Counted from the first letter of the stretch, positions 9,028 to 18,682 are shown. The stretch is 64,000 bases of DNA from Qipengyuania spongiae (GCF_026168555.1 NZ_CP092471.1:1622501-1686500), one strand, 5' to 3'. Numbers and translations: made by a program. Notes: generated by a model from the sequence alone, not told the origin.

Positions 9028-11730
9028 TCACCATTCCTTCACCTCATCTGCCGACTCCGCGCTCGCACCCTGTGCACCCTTGGTAGCCGCATCAAGGCGG
9101 CCTCTGGATCCGCGGATCCGCTGGCGACCGGAATCCTGAACGCGCAGCACTTCGTCGTGAACAGTGCCTGGGTCCACCTGCGGCACGTTTCCAGAGACCC
9201 TTCCACCGATTTGGGCACGACCACGGACAGATCCTGGTCCTGTGACCGATGGGCGCGAGATGGGCTGTTCTGGCGTTAGTACGAGCCTGTCCTCAATCCC
9301 GTCGCGCAGCTGTTCCGCGTAGCTATCGATGAACTTGCCCTGCAAGGCTTGGCCCTCCGGGCTGAGCTGGAAACTCAGATCATCAAACCGGACATTGCCG
9401 TAGAAATCGCGATTTCGTTCGATCTCAATCAACCCCCATTCGCGGTAGGCCTGTGACAGGTTGAGGCTGCCTGCGGCGCTATTGCCTTCAAAGAATGATG
9501 CCTGGCTTTCGAGGCGATTTGCCAGTTCCTCAGCCCGGCGTGCTTCGCGGCTGTAACTCTGGGCCTCGGTTAGAGAAGCGTTCATGCCGCTCGCGGTCGA
9601 CGAGATCGAGGAACTCGACGAGGTGCTGACACTGCGAACAAACCCATCGCGCGTGCTCGACCAGTTCCTACTGTCCGACATTTGGGCGAGGCTGCCGAAG
9701 ATTCGAGAGCGATCCTCAGATGCGATGCCGATATCGCTGTCGGTCCAGGTGCGTGTACCGCCCCCTTTCAATCCGACATTTGCAGACGCCACACCGTTCG
9801 TGACACCAGCGCTGGCGCCGGCTTCGCCACCGAGGAACCACGCTGTCGAGATGTCGTCAGCGGCCCTTCGTGAGAGGCCGAACTGGCGCTGCAGGTTTGT
9901 CGATGCCTGGTCGACCTCGTTGAAGGCGGTCTGGATGCTATCGGAGTTGGATGTGCCGGTTGCGCTCTCGAAAGCCGATCCGCGGCTGAATTGGCTGCGC
10001 AGCTCGCGGAACTGTGTGACGGCGCTCGTGGTCGATTCCGAAGCAATGTTCGCATAGCTCTCGCTATTCGAGCGGGCCTGCGATGCCATAGTCGACAAGC
10101 GCGAGGTGAACTCCTGCCCGAGGCTGGGGGTGAAGGGATAGCTCGAATTGGGCAGCTGGTCGTAGCTGGCTTCAGGGAAACTCGTCGTCATCGATCCTGT
10201 GTCGCTGAATGTTCGGGTCTGCGCCGCACCATAGGTGAAGCTGGGCGCGATCGTCCCTTGCGCGAACTGACGGGTCAGAACGCTTGAATTCTCGAAGCTG
10301 GTATTGCCCAGCGAGACGTTGCCTGTGCTTGCCTCGCGCGCCGCTTCCTCAGCAGCGTTCTGGCTCGGATTGAGATAGCTCGTCGCATGGTGCGAAATCG
10401 CCATGGCCCCTTTGGCAACACCGCCGGCCAGGAACGGCACCGAGGCGATGAGATAGCCGGCCAGCAGCCCGATATCGCTGTTCACATCGGCCATGCCGGT
10501 AAAGCTTGCAAGACTGAGACCATTGCCGCCGGCAACCGCGCTCATGTCCGCGGCACCTTTGTACATTAGCATCATATGCAGGATCACGAACAGCGGTCCC
10601 CATGCCGCCAGGTAGAAGAAGCCTGTCACATAGCCTTTGAGTGCCAGCGGCCCGGTCTTGGGCAGCAGGAACAGCGGGAAGAGGACCGGAAACAGGGCGT
10701 AGAAGAGCACGGTCAGCACGACATTGAGGAGCGGCACCCACTTCATCGCGTTGCTGGCGATCGAACCATAAGTCCGCTCGGTCTGAATATCCGCGCGCGT
10801 CTGGGCGTAGACATCGACATTGCCCGCTCCGCTCGTCGCCGCCATCGAATGCATGGCCTGGCTCATTGCGTTGATCGTCAGCGTTTGTTTGAAGATCTCG
10901 GTTGCATTCGCGGAGACTCCACTGAGATACTGATAGGCCACTGGCAGGTCGGCAAACAGCTTGGCCTTGGCGAGCGCTGCGGTCTGGTTGGGATAGAGCT
11001 GGCGTCCGAAGACCGTACCCATTGCGTCGATCAGCCCGGCCCACTGCGCGTTCAGCGCATCATAGGCTTCGCGGCAGGTGATGATATTCGAGGTGACCTG
11101 CCCAGTCCCCGCATCGCGGGTCAGGAAGCGCTGGGCCCGCGCCTGGCTGCCGGGGGCAATGGTCGCCCAGATGTCGCTGGTCTCGGCGAGCTCCTTCATC
11201 GAATAGCGGCCAAGCAGCACGTCGTAGAAAACACATTGCCGGAAATGCTCGTCGAGATTGGCGGCAAATTCCGGGTCGGAAATGCGCAAGGACCGCGTAG
11301 CATCGTAGAGCCTCGCGCCGTAGATCATGCCGTTCTTCGAATAGTTGAGATCGCCCGGCAGTCCGAACACCACCTCGGCCGAGCCGGTCAGGTAGTCGCC
11401 GACCTGGCTCGTGAAGCTCGCCATCAGCGCAAGTCCCAGCGGCACATTGCTGACATTTGCCGGAGCAAGACTGGGGTTGAGCCGGTCGGTCACATGGACG
11501 TCGAGCCGCGGCACCATCAGGCACGAATAGATCAGCGTCGCGCCAAGGAACCAGTTGATCCAGGCGCGCCAGTCCTGATTGAACGCCAGCGTAATGGCCG
11601 ACAGGCCAAGTCCCATGACGAGGACGACCTGGAGCAGGCTCTTGTAACCGCCATTCCCCGTCCAGGCGGCGACCGCCTGAAAGACATTGACCAGGTAATC
11701 GCCGCCGCCAACCGTGAAAATCTCGACCAT
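9028..11730 (-). CDS. traG: F-type conjugation protein TraG (mating-pair stabilisation)
   Basis: A 900-residue membrane protein, the last gene of the transfer operon. The N-terminal half has several hydrophobic segments and the opening typical of F-type TraG (periplasmic start, then helices, then RQCVFYD-type cysteine region). The C-terminal half is hydrophilic, rich in Ser, Thr, Gln and Asn. In F, TraG is an inner-membrane protein needed for pilus assembly and mating-pair stabilisation and, in F itself, for entry exclusion recognition. It follows traH by 39 bp; GGGAG lies ahead of the start. Length is close to F TraG (938). A small hairpin sits in the traH-traG gap. Confidence 0.9.
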   Translation of the reverse strand: MVEIFTVGGGDYLVNVFQAVAAWTGNGGYKSLLQVVLVMGLGLSAITLAFNQDWRAWINWFLGATLIYSCLMVPRLDVHVTDRLNPSLAPANVSNVPLGLALMASFTSQVGDYLTGSAEVVFGLPGDLNYSKNGMIYGARLYDATRSLRISDPEFAANLDEHFRQCVFYDVLLGRYSMKELAETSDIWATIAPGSQARAQRFLTRDAGTGQVTSNIITCREAYDALNAQWAGLIDAMGTVFGRQLYPNQTAALAKAKLFADLPVAYQYLSGVSANATEIFKQTLTINAMSQAMHSMAATSGAGNVDVYAQTRADIQTERTYGSIASNAMKWVPLLNVVLTVLFYALFPVLFPLFLLPKTGPLALKGYVTGFFYLAAWGPLFVILHMMLMYKGAADMSAVAGGNGLSLASFTGMADVNSDIGLLAGYLIASVPFLAGGVAKGAMAISHHATSYLNPSQNAAEEAAREASTGNVSLGNTSFENSSVLTRQFAQGTIAPSFTYGAAQTRTFSDTGSMTTSFPEASYDQLPNSSYPFTPSLGQEFTSRLSTMASQARSNSESYANIASESTTSAVTQFRELRSQFSRGSAFESATGTSNSDSIQTAFNEVDQASTNLQRQFGLSRRAADDISTAWFLGGEAGASAGVTNGVASANVGLKGGGTRTWTDSDIGIASEDRSRIFGSLAQMSDSRNWSSTRDGFVRSVSTSSSSSISSTASGMNASLTEAQSYSREARRAEELANRLESQASFFEGNSAAGSLNLSQAYREWGLIEIERNRDFYGNVRFDDLSFQLSPEGQALQGKFIDSYAEQLRDGIEDRLVLTPEQPISRPSVTGPGSVRGRAQIGGRVSGNVPQVDPGTVHDEVLRVQDSGRQRIRGSRGRLDAATKGAQGASAESADEVKEW

Positions 11731-11743
11731 GATGCTGGGCTCC

Positions 11744-11757
11744 CGCCGCTTTCGGCG
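11744..11757 (-). other. Intercistronic hairpin between traH and traG
   Basis: On the transcribed strand, CGCCG and CGGCG form a 5-bp stem with an AAAG loop in the 39-bp gap between traH and traG. No U-run follows, so it is not a terminator. It may affect mRNA stability or traG translation; that is speculative. Confidence 0.3.
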
Positions 11758-11769
11758 CGCTGAAAGGGA

Positions 11770-13194
11770 TCAGTGGGTAAGGGCGCGCGACTGCACGCCG
11801 CGCGACCAGTCGAGCGAGGCGGCCATGCCCGGCGACATCGAGGCGGCGAGCACGTTCTCGATGAACGCGGTCTTCTCGATGATCTGCATGATGGCGTTGA
11901 CCTTCAGATGCGTGTTCGCCTGCCTGTCGGCGAGTGCCTGCCGAACGACATTCACCTGGCCCTGCCACATCGCGATCTTGGCTTCGTCCGCGCCGATAAA
12001 GCTCGACATCGAGCGACCCGCCTCGCTGACGATCCGGTCGAGGACCGCGAACAGCAGGTCGACGCTGGCGATCTCCGCCAGCGTCTCGCGATCGTCGGTT
12101 GGCATCCCGCGGCCATAGGCCGCCTGGACAGTCAGGATCTTGTAAAGCGGGATCGAAGCAACCTGGAGCAGCTCCTTTTGCGCGTCGGTGATCGCGGTGT
12201 CGTCATGGATTGCCTGGATCATGCCGGCGATCAGGGCCGCAACGCGCGGGCGCAGCGCCTTGGATGCCGGAAGGCTGAGCGACTTGAAGCCGGGATCGAG
12301 GCACTTGTCCGGCTCGTCGCAGTCGAAGATCAGGACGTTCCCGTTGCTCGTCCCATCGAGCAGTGAAGTAACCAGCGTCGAGGACGCTTCCCCAACGATC
12401 GGCACGAACTTGCCCGGCTCATCGTCCGTTGGGGGCACGTAGATTATCGTGCCGAGCAGCGTCATCGCATATTCGGCAAGTTCCTCGTCAAAGGTGCCAT
12501 TTGGCGAGAAGAACGCGGACTTCTTGAGGATCGTCCAGGTGTAGTTCCTCGCCACGGCAGGATTGACGTCGTCATATTTGCCTGCGCCTTGCGCCGTGGT
12601 GCTCGAACGCTGGCCCTTGGTTCCGCAGCCATGCTTGGCGGCGGCATAGTCGGTAAAGATGCCTTCCGAATTGCCGATCGCCTCGCAGATCGCCTTGTCG
12701 GCCAGATCGCCCTTGGGCCAGATGCCGCCCACCAGCCCCTGCGCCATCTCGCAGGAGTTGATGTTGAGGTTGTTCATGAGCTGAGCCTTCTGGCTGAACT
12801 CCTGCATGATCTTCGAGCATTCCGGGCAGACCGTGTCGATCGCCAGGCTGAAAGCGAAGCCGACCGCATTGTTGGCCACCGCCTTCAGCATCGCGACGAT
12901 CTCGCTCGCGTTGATGAAGCTGAAGGACCCGGCAAAAATGTCGATACCGCCGCACCCCGCACGGGCGCGCGGCAGTTGCAGGTTGGCGATGTTGGTCGTC
13001 TTCTGAGGAAAGCGCGTCCAGACATTGCCGAGGCTGTAGTATCCGGCCGACTGGCCTTCGAATGCGGTCGGCCCATTGATATTCGCGGCGCCGCCGACAT
13101 CGTTGAGGAACGAGTCCATCGAACTGCCGACATCGGCCGATGCACTGGTAAGGGGCAGGGTAGCCGCGAGGATCGCGGCGACGGCACGTTTCAT
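11770..13194 (-). CDS. traH: F-type conjugation protein TraH
   Basis: The chosen ATG at 13194 gives 474 residues beginning with a clean signal peptide (MKRAVAAILAATLPLTSASA); the frame stays open further upstream but would overlap traF and bury this signal. Cysteines occur in pairs (ARAGCGGID, VCPECSK), as expected for a periplasmic disulfide-bonded protein. TraH works with TraF, TraU, TraW and TrbC in pilus extension and retraction at the cell envelope. The gene lies one base after the traF stop and upstream of traG, matching the order traF-traH-traG of F-like systems. Confidence 0.9.
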   Translation of the reverse strand: MKRAVAAILAATLPLTSASADVGSSMDSFLNDVGGAANINGPTAFEGQSAGYYSLGNVWTRFPQKTTNIANLQLPRARAGCGGIDIFAGSFSFINASEIVAMLKAVANNAVGFAFSLAIDTVCPECSKIMQEFSQKAQLMNNLNINSCEMAQGLVGGIWPKGDLADKAICEAIGNSEGIFTDYAAAKHGCGTKGQRSSTTAQGAGKYDDVNPAVARNYTWTILKKSAFFSPNGTFDEELAEYAMTLLGTIIYVPPTDDEPGKFVPIVGEASSTLVTSLLDGTSNGNVLIFDCDEPDKCLDPGFKSLSLPASKALRPRVAALIAGMIQAIHDDTAITDAQKELLQVASIPLYKILTVQAAYGRGMPTDDRETLAEIASVDLLFAVLDRIVSEAGRSMSSFIGADEAKIAMWQGQVNVVRQALADRQANTHLKVNAIMQIIEKTAFIENVLAASMSPGMAASLDWSRGVQSRALTH

Positions 13195-13195
13195 C

Positions 13196-14032
13196 CTAGT
13201 AGTCACGTCCGGCGTCCTTCGATGTGAGGAGGTAAATGCGGTCCTGAAGCTCGTCGGCACTCATCACGCCGTAGCCGATCGGGATGGGCTGACCCTTCAG
13301 TGCGTCCCAGAGCACGACCGCTGGCGTGACCTTGGGCTCGAGCCCCATGCGGCTGCGCTGATTGGTCTCGACAGTGTAGTTCGGGAAATGGCGCGAGGGG
13401 CCACCATCGGTCGAAATCGCGCGCACCGTGATGTGCCAGGTCGACGCAACGCTCTGAACGATCGGCGACATGACTTCGCAGGCGCCGCAGCTCTGGGCGA
13501 AGAAGAAGAACAGCCCGTAGCGTTCAGAGAGCTGCGCCATGACCGCATTGCGCTCGGCGTTGCGCGAGTCCTGCCACTGGCGCTTGCCGAGCGTCGAGAC
13601 CGGACGCTGGAGCGTATAGTCGAGGTCAGGATCCTGCCAGATTGCCCGCTGCCAGACATCGCTGAACAGCGATGCCCGGTCGAGCTGGGCGCGCTGGAAG
13701 CGGATATAGGCTGTCACATTGGCTGGTGTCGGCTCGAGGATGGCCTTGGCTTTCAGTTCGCGCAGATTTGCCGTGATGGCGTCGAGCTGGCTGGTCGCGC
13801 TTGGCGTGACCGCCGGTGCTTCGACCTCCATTTCGGGCGGCCTGGGCTTCGAGCAGTAGAACCAGTATCCAAGCCTTCGCTCCTCGCAGTAGAAGCTGTC
13901 CTGCCGGTCGCTGGTTGTGACGAGGGGTGGTTCCTGGGCTTGCGCCGACGTGCTGAAGGCACTCGGCGCAAGACTAAGGGTGAGGCAGGCGGTAAGCAGC
14001 CGCCGGGCGGCCTTATTGGCTGGCGCGGGCAT
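13196..14032 (-). CDS. traF: F-type conjugation protein TraF with thioredoxin-like CXXC
   Basis: The ATG at 14032 gives 278 residues with a signal peptide ending near AQAQ; upstream in-frame starts would run deep into traN. The protein has a thioredoxin-like fold region with FFAQSCGACEV, that is a CGAC active-site pair. TraF is a periplasmic pilus-assembly protein; the F-plasmid version is usually described as having lost the catalytic cysteines, so a kept CXXC suggests this one may still be a thiol oxidoreductase, alongside the DsbC-like protein of the same operon. It overlaps the end of traN by 20 bp. Confidence 0.88.
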   Translation of the reverse strand: MPAPANKAARRLLTACLTLSLAPSAFSTSAQAQEPPLVTTSDRQDSFYCEERRLGYWFYCSKPRPPEMEVEAPAVTPSATSQLDAITANLRELKAKAILEPTPANVTAYIRFQRAQLDRASLFSDVWQRAIWQDPDLDYTLQRPVSTLGKRQWQDSRNAERNAVMAQLSERYGLFFFFAQSCGACEVMSPIVQSVASTWHITVRAISTDGGPSRHFPNYTVETNQRSRMGLEPKVTPAVVLWDALKGQPIPIGYGVMSADELQDRIYLLTSKDAGRDY

Positions 14033-15734
14033 AATAGTCCTCGATCTTCTGTTGGATTTCGGTGGCGGCCTGGAGCTCGTCGGGCAGGCGCGCGGCGTCG
14101 GTGAATTCGGCGTAGACTTCGCTGAAATCCATCTTCGAGAGATCGAGCCGCGAAAACTCGTCGATGGTAAAGCCAAGGCACTGCTCGGTCTTGGGCTTGC
14201 CCCAGAGCTTGTTCAGCTGCTGGCGGCCCTGTTCCTGCAGGATCCGCGAAAGCTTGGATTCAAAGCAGCAATAGACTTTCTTCTTGGTCAGGCAGACGCC
14301 TAGGAAGCTGTCCGAGCAATAGGTCCCGACATAGGCGCACAGGCCCTGCGCATCGCGCTGGTGAAGCAGCATTTCCTCGCGGCTGCAGCCGAGCGCGACA
14401 AGCAGCTGGATACCCGGAATGAGCGGGAAACCCTTGCCCTTGCAGCAATTGAGCACGCCGAAGACCTTGGACGAGCAGGTGTTGCGCGTACCCTTGAACA
14501 GGGTGAGCGTGTCGGGATCGAACTCGCGCCGTGCCTGGTCCATCGCGTTGAGCGCGACAACCGCGTCCTTGAACTCGTCATTGGCCTCGCGCTCGATCGT
14601 CTCGCACGAGCCATCGATGCAATAGACGTCGCCGTCGCAGATGAACTGGCTGGTATTGGCAGGCTGGTCCGGGACAGGACAGTCGTAGACCCGCTCCCAG
14701 GTTCGACAAGGCTCCCCCGAAAGGCAGTCTTCGCGCACCAGCGAGCAGCCGGGCGTGCTTTCCAGCGTCTGGCAGTCCTGAGCTTGCGTAAATTGGGCGC
14801 AGGTATAGCTGCGCGACCACGCCCAGCAGGGCTGGGTGACCGCGATGCCGTCGACAATCCGGGTGACAGGATCGCTGTCGGTGCAGGTCTCGGTGTCCTG
14901 CTGGCATGAGCTGTCCGCAGCAAGGCCCGCGCACTGGCTTTCATCGCGGCTCGTCGTGACGACATTCTCGCCGGTTACGGTGAAGGGCGTCGCGCCATCG
15001 ACCGGTGCAGTGCAGCTTACGAGATCGACGCGCAGGTCGCCCGAGTTACAGCCCCAGTAGATGCCGAGATAGGGATCGCACAGATTGATCGGATAGGACT
15101 GCGTGACCGTGCATTGCGGCGCCGGGTAGCGATTGCAATTGTAGATCGATGCCGGATCGACGCCGCTCCCGCCGACGCAATAGTAGCCATAGACCTGTCG
15201 CTGCTCGATCGTGGCATTCAGCGTCACCGGGCAGGTTCTGTTCTCCTGGGAAGCCGTATAGCCGACATTGCAGGTCGCCATGTAACGCGCTGCCGTGCCG
15301 GTTCCCGGAGGTAATGGGACGCAGCGGCCCTGGCTCCCGCTGATGCTCATGCCGCTCGTGTAGGAGAGCGGGTCGTTGCTGATGACAGTGCTGCGCGCGA
15401 CAACCGCGTCGAGATCCTGCGGCGCGAACTGCGCACGGCGATCCATGGAATCGCGCATGGTCCGGTAGCCGGTGTTCGCCGTTGCCTGGCTTGCGGCCTC
15501 ACGCGCCATCCGGTCGGGATCGTCGAAATAGCCCGACTGGTTCGGGACTCCCCCGAAATTGGGAACGCGGTTTGCGTCCGGGTCAGTCGTAGCCGCGCTC
15601 TGCGCTGCGGCCGCCTGGTCGCGCCCGAACGCCTTGCCGTCCGCCTTGGCGGCATCGGTTGTGGTCTGGGCCGAGACGCTTGTCGGCAGACAGGCGCAGG
15701 CGAGGCAGAAAAGGGGGAGGAGAAGCCGCTTCAT
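14013..15734 (-). CDS. traN: F-type mating-pair stabilisation protein TraN
   Basis: A 573-residue cysteine-rich outer-membrane protein. The signal peptide (MKRLLLPLFCLACACLPTSVSA) is followed by a low-complexity Asp/Ala segment, then a long region with many cysteine pairs (for example DCQTLESTPGCSLVREDC) and a C-terminal part with further Cys clusters. TraN is the adhesin that contacts the recipient surface and stabilises mating pairs; its exposed part determines which recipients are favoured. The start overlaps the trbC stop (ATGA) and the end overlaps the traF start, so translation is coupled. Confidence 0.9.
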   Translation of the reverse strand: MKRLLLPLFCLACACLPTSVSAQTTTDAAKADGKAFGRDQAAAAQSAATTDPDANRVPNFGGVPNQSGYFDDPDRMAREAASQATANTGYRTMRDSMDRRAQFAPQDLDAVVARSTVISNDPLSYTSGMSISGSQGRCVPLPPGTGTAARYMATCNVGYTASQENRTCPVTLNATIEQRQVYGYYCVGGSGVDPASIYNCNRYPAPQCTVTQSYPINLCDPYLGIYWGCNSGDLRVDLVSCTAPVDGATPFTVTGENVVTTSRDESQCAGLAADSSCQQDTETCTDSDPVTRIVDGIAVTQPCWAWSRSYTCAQFTQAQDCQTLESTPGCSLVREDCLSGEPCRTWERVYDCPVPDQPANTSQFICDGDVYCIDGSCETIEREANDEFKDAVVALNAMDQARREFDPDTLTLFKGTRNTCSSKVFGVLNCCKGKGFPLIPGIQLLVALGCSREEMLLHQRDAQGLCAYVGTYCSDSFLGVCLTKKKVYCCFESKLSRILQEQGRQQLNKLWGKPKTEQCLGFTIDEFSRLDLSKMDFSEVYAEFTDAARLPDELQAATEIQQKIEDYYARASQ

Positions 15735-16495
15735 TGTGTGCTCCGTTGCAGGCGGGCAAGATGCTGGGATGCGAGAAGGGCGCCGGGACCGCCGCCTTGG
15801 GCGAAGGTTTCGAGCGCATAGGACACGCTGACATTACCGCTCATCCGGTCGTGGGGCGGAACCTGGGTCCGGCAATCGAAGCCATCGCAGAGATCGAAAT
15901 CGCTGCTGGTCACGACATAGGTTGGGACTGCCTCGACCCCGAAGGCGCGAAACAGGCGCGGGTCTATGCCGACCGCATCGAGCTTGCCGCCCTCCGCTGC
16001 AACTTTCGCGAGCGCTGCGGTCAGGGTCTTCGCGCTGCCCCCTGGCAGCCCGCGAAGTACGACCACACCTCCTGCACGGGCTACGTCGTCCGCCATGGCG
16101 CGCAAGGCCGCTGGCGGCATCGAGAGCGAAGCGAACGCGATGAAGCGGGGTGCTTCACCCAAGCCCTCGCTGGCCATGGTACCCGCATCGGCCACCATCT
16201 TGTCGAAGTCGAAGATGTCCGCGCTTTCTGACCGCGCGGATCTTGCCGCTTGCTCGGTGTAGCGCTTGCCATGCGCCTGAGCTTCGGCGGCGCTGTCATT
16301 GGCTTGGCTAAGGACTGCCTCGGCGCGCGCGCGGGCATTGGCGGCAAGCGCATCGGCTTCGCTCGACTCGACCTTGGCGCGGGCGCGTATCGCTTCGAGA
16401 TCGAGCTCCGGCTCGCTCGTCTGCGCTGCGGCTCCCGCCATAGCGGCCGCGCCAGTGATCGACGCGATTACAAGGAGATGAGGGAATATTCTCAT
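15731..16495 (-). CDS. trbC: F-type pilus assembly protein TrbC
   Basis: The ATG at 16495 overlaps the traU stop and gives 254 residues starting with a signal peptide (MRIFPHLLVIASITGAAAMA). An Ala/Glu-rich coiled segment (about 30-95) precedes the TrbC domain, which includes FIAFASLSMP and the late VEAVPTYVV segment of a thioredoxin-like fold without a CXXC. In F-type systems TrbC is a periplasmic protein that acts with TraW in pilus assembly; in several relatives TraW and TrbC are fused. Position between traU and traN matches F. Confidence 0.88.
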   Translation of the reverse strand: MRIFPHLLVIASITGAAAMAGAAAQTSEPELDLEAIRARAKVESSEADALAANARARAEAVLSQANDSAAEAQAHGKRYTEQAARSARSESADIFDFDKMVADAGTMASEGLGEAPRFIAFASLSMPPAALRAMADDVARAGGVVVLRGLPGGSAKTLTAALAKVAAEGGKLDAVGIDPRLFRAFGVEAVPTYVVTSSDFDLCDGFDCRTQVPPHDRMSGNVSVSYALETFAQGGGPGALLASQHLARLQRSTQ

Positions 16496-17520
16496 AGCGC
16501 GCAGCAGTTCCGTTTGCGCCAGACCAGATAGCCCATGTCCTCGCCGATGGCGGGATAGACCTGGCCTGCCGACATGAAGGTGGTGGAGGCGCCAATGGGC
16601 GCGCAGGCGTAGCGGCCCTTGGTCTGCGGATTGGGATTGGTGGCCTGGAAGCGGTATTGCTGTTTCCTCATCACTGGCATCAGATACTTGCCGCAAAGTC
16701 CCTTGCTGCCCATCGTGCCCCAGGCGACGAGTTCGCGGTGGAGCTTGTAGGAGAAGCGGGCGAGGGCGAGCCGCGATGCCTGGACGTGCCCGATCGTCGC
16801 CGAGACATTGCCATTCAAAGGATACATGCTTCCCTGACATCCCGCGCACCAGAAGAGTTCGTCGGTAGGAAGCTTGGCCGTCGCAGCGACGCAGTCAGCC
16901 GCACAGGCTGCAAGCGCGAGCGGATTGGCGAAGAGAACCGCTTCGGGATTGATGATCGCGGTGAGTTCGCTGTCCTGCCAGAGCGGATCGATCTCGGTGA
17001 TGTAGAGAATGTCGACCGAGCCCTGCTCGAGGCACAGGAAATCGGCAACGATCTCCATCCAGTAGATCAGCGGATAGGCATACCAATGGACATGCCACTG
17101 CGAATTGTACTGCGTCGCGCCGCCCACGGCCGAGGGACCTGCCATCGACTTGAACCCGATGTCGAAGCCGGGATCGAGTTTCATCCCGCCGAGATTGACG
17201 AAGCACCAGGGCTTCATGCTGACGTCGGCAAGGCGTACCGGCTCCCAGAAGCCCATGGCGATGCCCGGCCGCAAACCGCAGAGGCAAACGGGAAGCGCCG
17301 GATTGCTCGTATCGGGACGGCTCGACGGCCAGATCTTCAGACCGCCAACCGAAATCGGAAACAGGCACGACCAGCAGATGTCGGTGATCGGATTGACGAA
17401 CTTGCCCGTGCAGCGGCCCGGACCGGCAGATGCCTGCGCTGGCGAAGCCGCAGCAAGGCTGAGACTACAGGCAAGGAGCGCGCAGCATATCCATGTGAGA
17501 ACACGATTTTTTCTGCTCAT
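16492..17520 (-). CDS. traU: F-type conjugation protein TraU
   Basis: A 342-residue secreted protein with a signal peptide (WICCALLACSLSLAAASPAQA) and many cysteines, including the family's FVNPITDICWSCLFPI region and LPVCLCG. TraU is a periplasmic component needed for efficient DNA transfer and, to a lesser extent, pilus assembly. Its start overlaps the traW stop (ATGA) and its own TGA overlaps the trbC ATG, so it sits in a run of translationally coupled genes. Length is near that of F TraU (330). Confidence 0.92.
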   Translation of the reverse strand: MSRKNRVLTWICCALLACSLSLAAASPAQASAGPGRCTGKFVNPITDICWSCLFPISVGGLKIWPSSRPDTSNPALPVCLCGLRPGIAMGFWEPVRLADVSMKPWCFVNLGGMKLDPGFDIGFKSMAGPSAVGGATQYNSQWHVHWYAYPLIYWMEIVADFLCLEQGSVDILYITEIDPLWQDSELTAIINPEAVLFANPLALAACAADCVAATAKLPTDELFWCAGCQGSMYPLNGNVSATIGHVQASRLALARFSYKLHRELVAWGTMGSKGLCGKYLMPVMRKQQYRFQATNPNPQTKGRYACAPIGASTTFMSAGQVYPAIGEDMGYLVWRKRNCCAL

Positions 17521-18161
17521 GACGATGCGCGCTCCTTGGATCGAACCGGCTGCTCGGTGATGATGAGGACGCGGCCCTGCTGCTCGACGGTTGCGGGCAC
17601 GGCGCGGATGCCGAAATGCTTCACGAGGCTGCCGCCCTGGTCGAAATAGAAACGGCGCTGGCGGGCCTTCATCAGTTCAAGCGGCGCGCCGCGCACGAGG
17701 ATGAGTTTGGCCTTGGTGCTGGCATAGCGCCGGGTTGCCCAGGCAAGCTGCTCGGGGTCGTCCCCGTCGAGGAACACCAGCGGCACACGCAGCGGTACGG
17801 TGTCGAGCGGATTAACCCGAGTTCCGGCGGCGACGATCACCCGGCCCTTGTCGTCGGCAATGTCGCGATCGACGCTGATCGTCGGATCGAAACGCCAGCT
17901 GCGCGCTGCCGCCGCAGCATTGATGCCTGCGACTAGCTCAGGGCGGTTGACCCGCGCTATCGTGCGCCGCTTCAGCTCCTCGTTGAGCTTGGCCGTCTCG
18001 CCGGTCTTCTCGAGATGGGTGAGACGTGCATGGATTTGCTCGAGCAGGTCAGGCTCGATCACGGACCAGACCGTACCTTGCTGGCCGTAGTCGCGGGCGC
18101 TCGCCGGCGCGGCCATCAGAAGACCGGCTACGAGGAAAGGGGCGGCGCGAAGCGGTGTCAC
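17517..18161 (-). CDS. traW: F-type conjugation protein TraW
   Basis: I start the gene at the GTG at 18161, which overlaps the TGA of the preceding peptidase gene (GTGA) and puts a signal peptide first (PLRAAPFLVAGLLMAAPASA), giving 214 residues. A longer start upstream would add a hydrophilic leader ahead of the signal. The mature part includes the TraW-type segment FDPTISVDRDI and a late VPATVEQQGR motif. TraW is periplasmic and works with TrbC in pilus assembly. Gene order peptidase-traW-traU matches SXT/R27-like systems. Confidence 0.86.
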   Translation of the reverse strand: MTPLRAAPFLVAGLLMAAPASARDYGQQGTVWSVIEPDLLEQIHARLTHLEKTGETAKLNEELKRRTIARVNRPELVAGINAAAAARSWRFDPTISVDRDIADDKGRVIVAAGTRVNPLDTVPLRVPLVFLDGDDPEQLAWATRRYASTKAKLILVRGAPLELMKARQRRFYFDQGGSLVKHFGIRAVPATVEQQGRVLIITEQPVRSKERASS

Positions 18162-18682
18162 AGGATCGGCCTCCCGACCCCGAGAATGCGCTTGGCGCAG
18201 ATCCACCCGATTGCCGCATAGCGGCTGTCGAAGCCGTCCTTGTGCGCGGTGGTGACGAAATAGCAGCCTTGAGGCACCACGCCTGTCGGACCGAGCGCCA
18301 GTGGCTCGCCGAAACGGCTTGCCCGCTTGGCAACCGCAACCTTGCGGCCATTGACGAAGAAGCTGCGCTCCTTCTCGGTTACGATATCGCCGGGCATGCC
18401 GCTCACCTTCTTGCCGAACGGCTTGGGCTTATTGCCGAAGTGCCTTTCGAGTAGCGGCGAGGCGGGCGGATCGAACAGGATGATCTCGCCGCGCTGCGGC
18501 AGCGCGCCGCGATCGAGCCAGATCGCCCAGTAAGGCAGGCTCGGACTGGCGTTGATCATCAGCGCGTGGTCCTTCGAGAAGGCGGCGAGCGAGGTGAGCG
18601 CGAGCGCTGCCGCGCCAAGCCCTGCCCACAGCGCGAGGCGCCGCCCGGTTGGCGAGTGGAGGACAAGATCAGCGGCGCGCAT
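18158..18682 (-). CDS. trhF: Conjugative S26-family signal peptidase (TrhF-like)
   Basis: A 174-residue membrane-anchored peptidase from ATG 18682, overlapping the end of trbI. After an N-terminal hydrophobic segment (LALWAGLGAAALALTSLAAF) come the S26 signatures: the presumed Ser nucleophile in NASPSLPYW and the Lys in FGKKVSGMPGD. In SXT, R27 and IncP systems such enzymes (TrhF, TraF) mature the pilin. F lacks this gene and relies on host LepB and TraQ, so its presence here points to the SXT/R27-like branch of F-type systems and to TraA as likely substrate. Confidence 0.85.
   Translation of the reverse strand: MRAADLVLHSPTGRRLALWAGLGAAALALTSLAAFSKDHALMINASPSLPYWAIWLDRGALPQRGEIILFDPPASPLLERHFGNKPKPFGKKVSGMPGDIVTEKERSFFVNGRKVAVAKRASRFGEPLALGPTGVVPQGCYFVTTAHKDGFDSRYAAIGWICAKRILGVGRPIL

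Noticed and set aside
10576..11763. 395-codon rightward frame inside traG
   Set aside because: Antisense to traG; composition (Arg, Gln, His rich) is that of a shadow frame and no family is matched.
13195..13260. Upstream start for traH at 13260
   Set aside because: It would place a hydrophilic leader before a clear signal peptide and overlap traF extensively.
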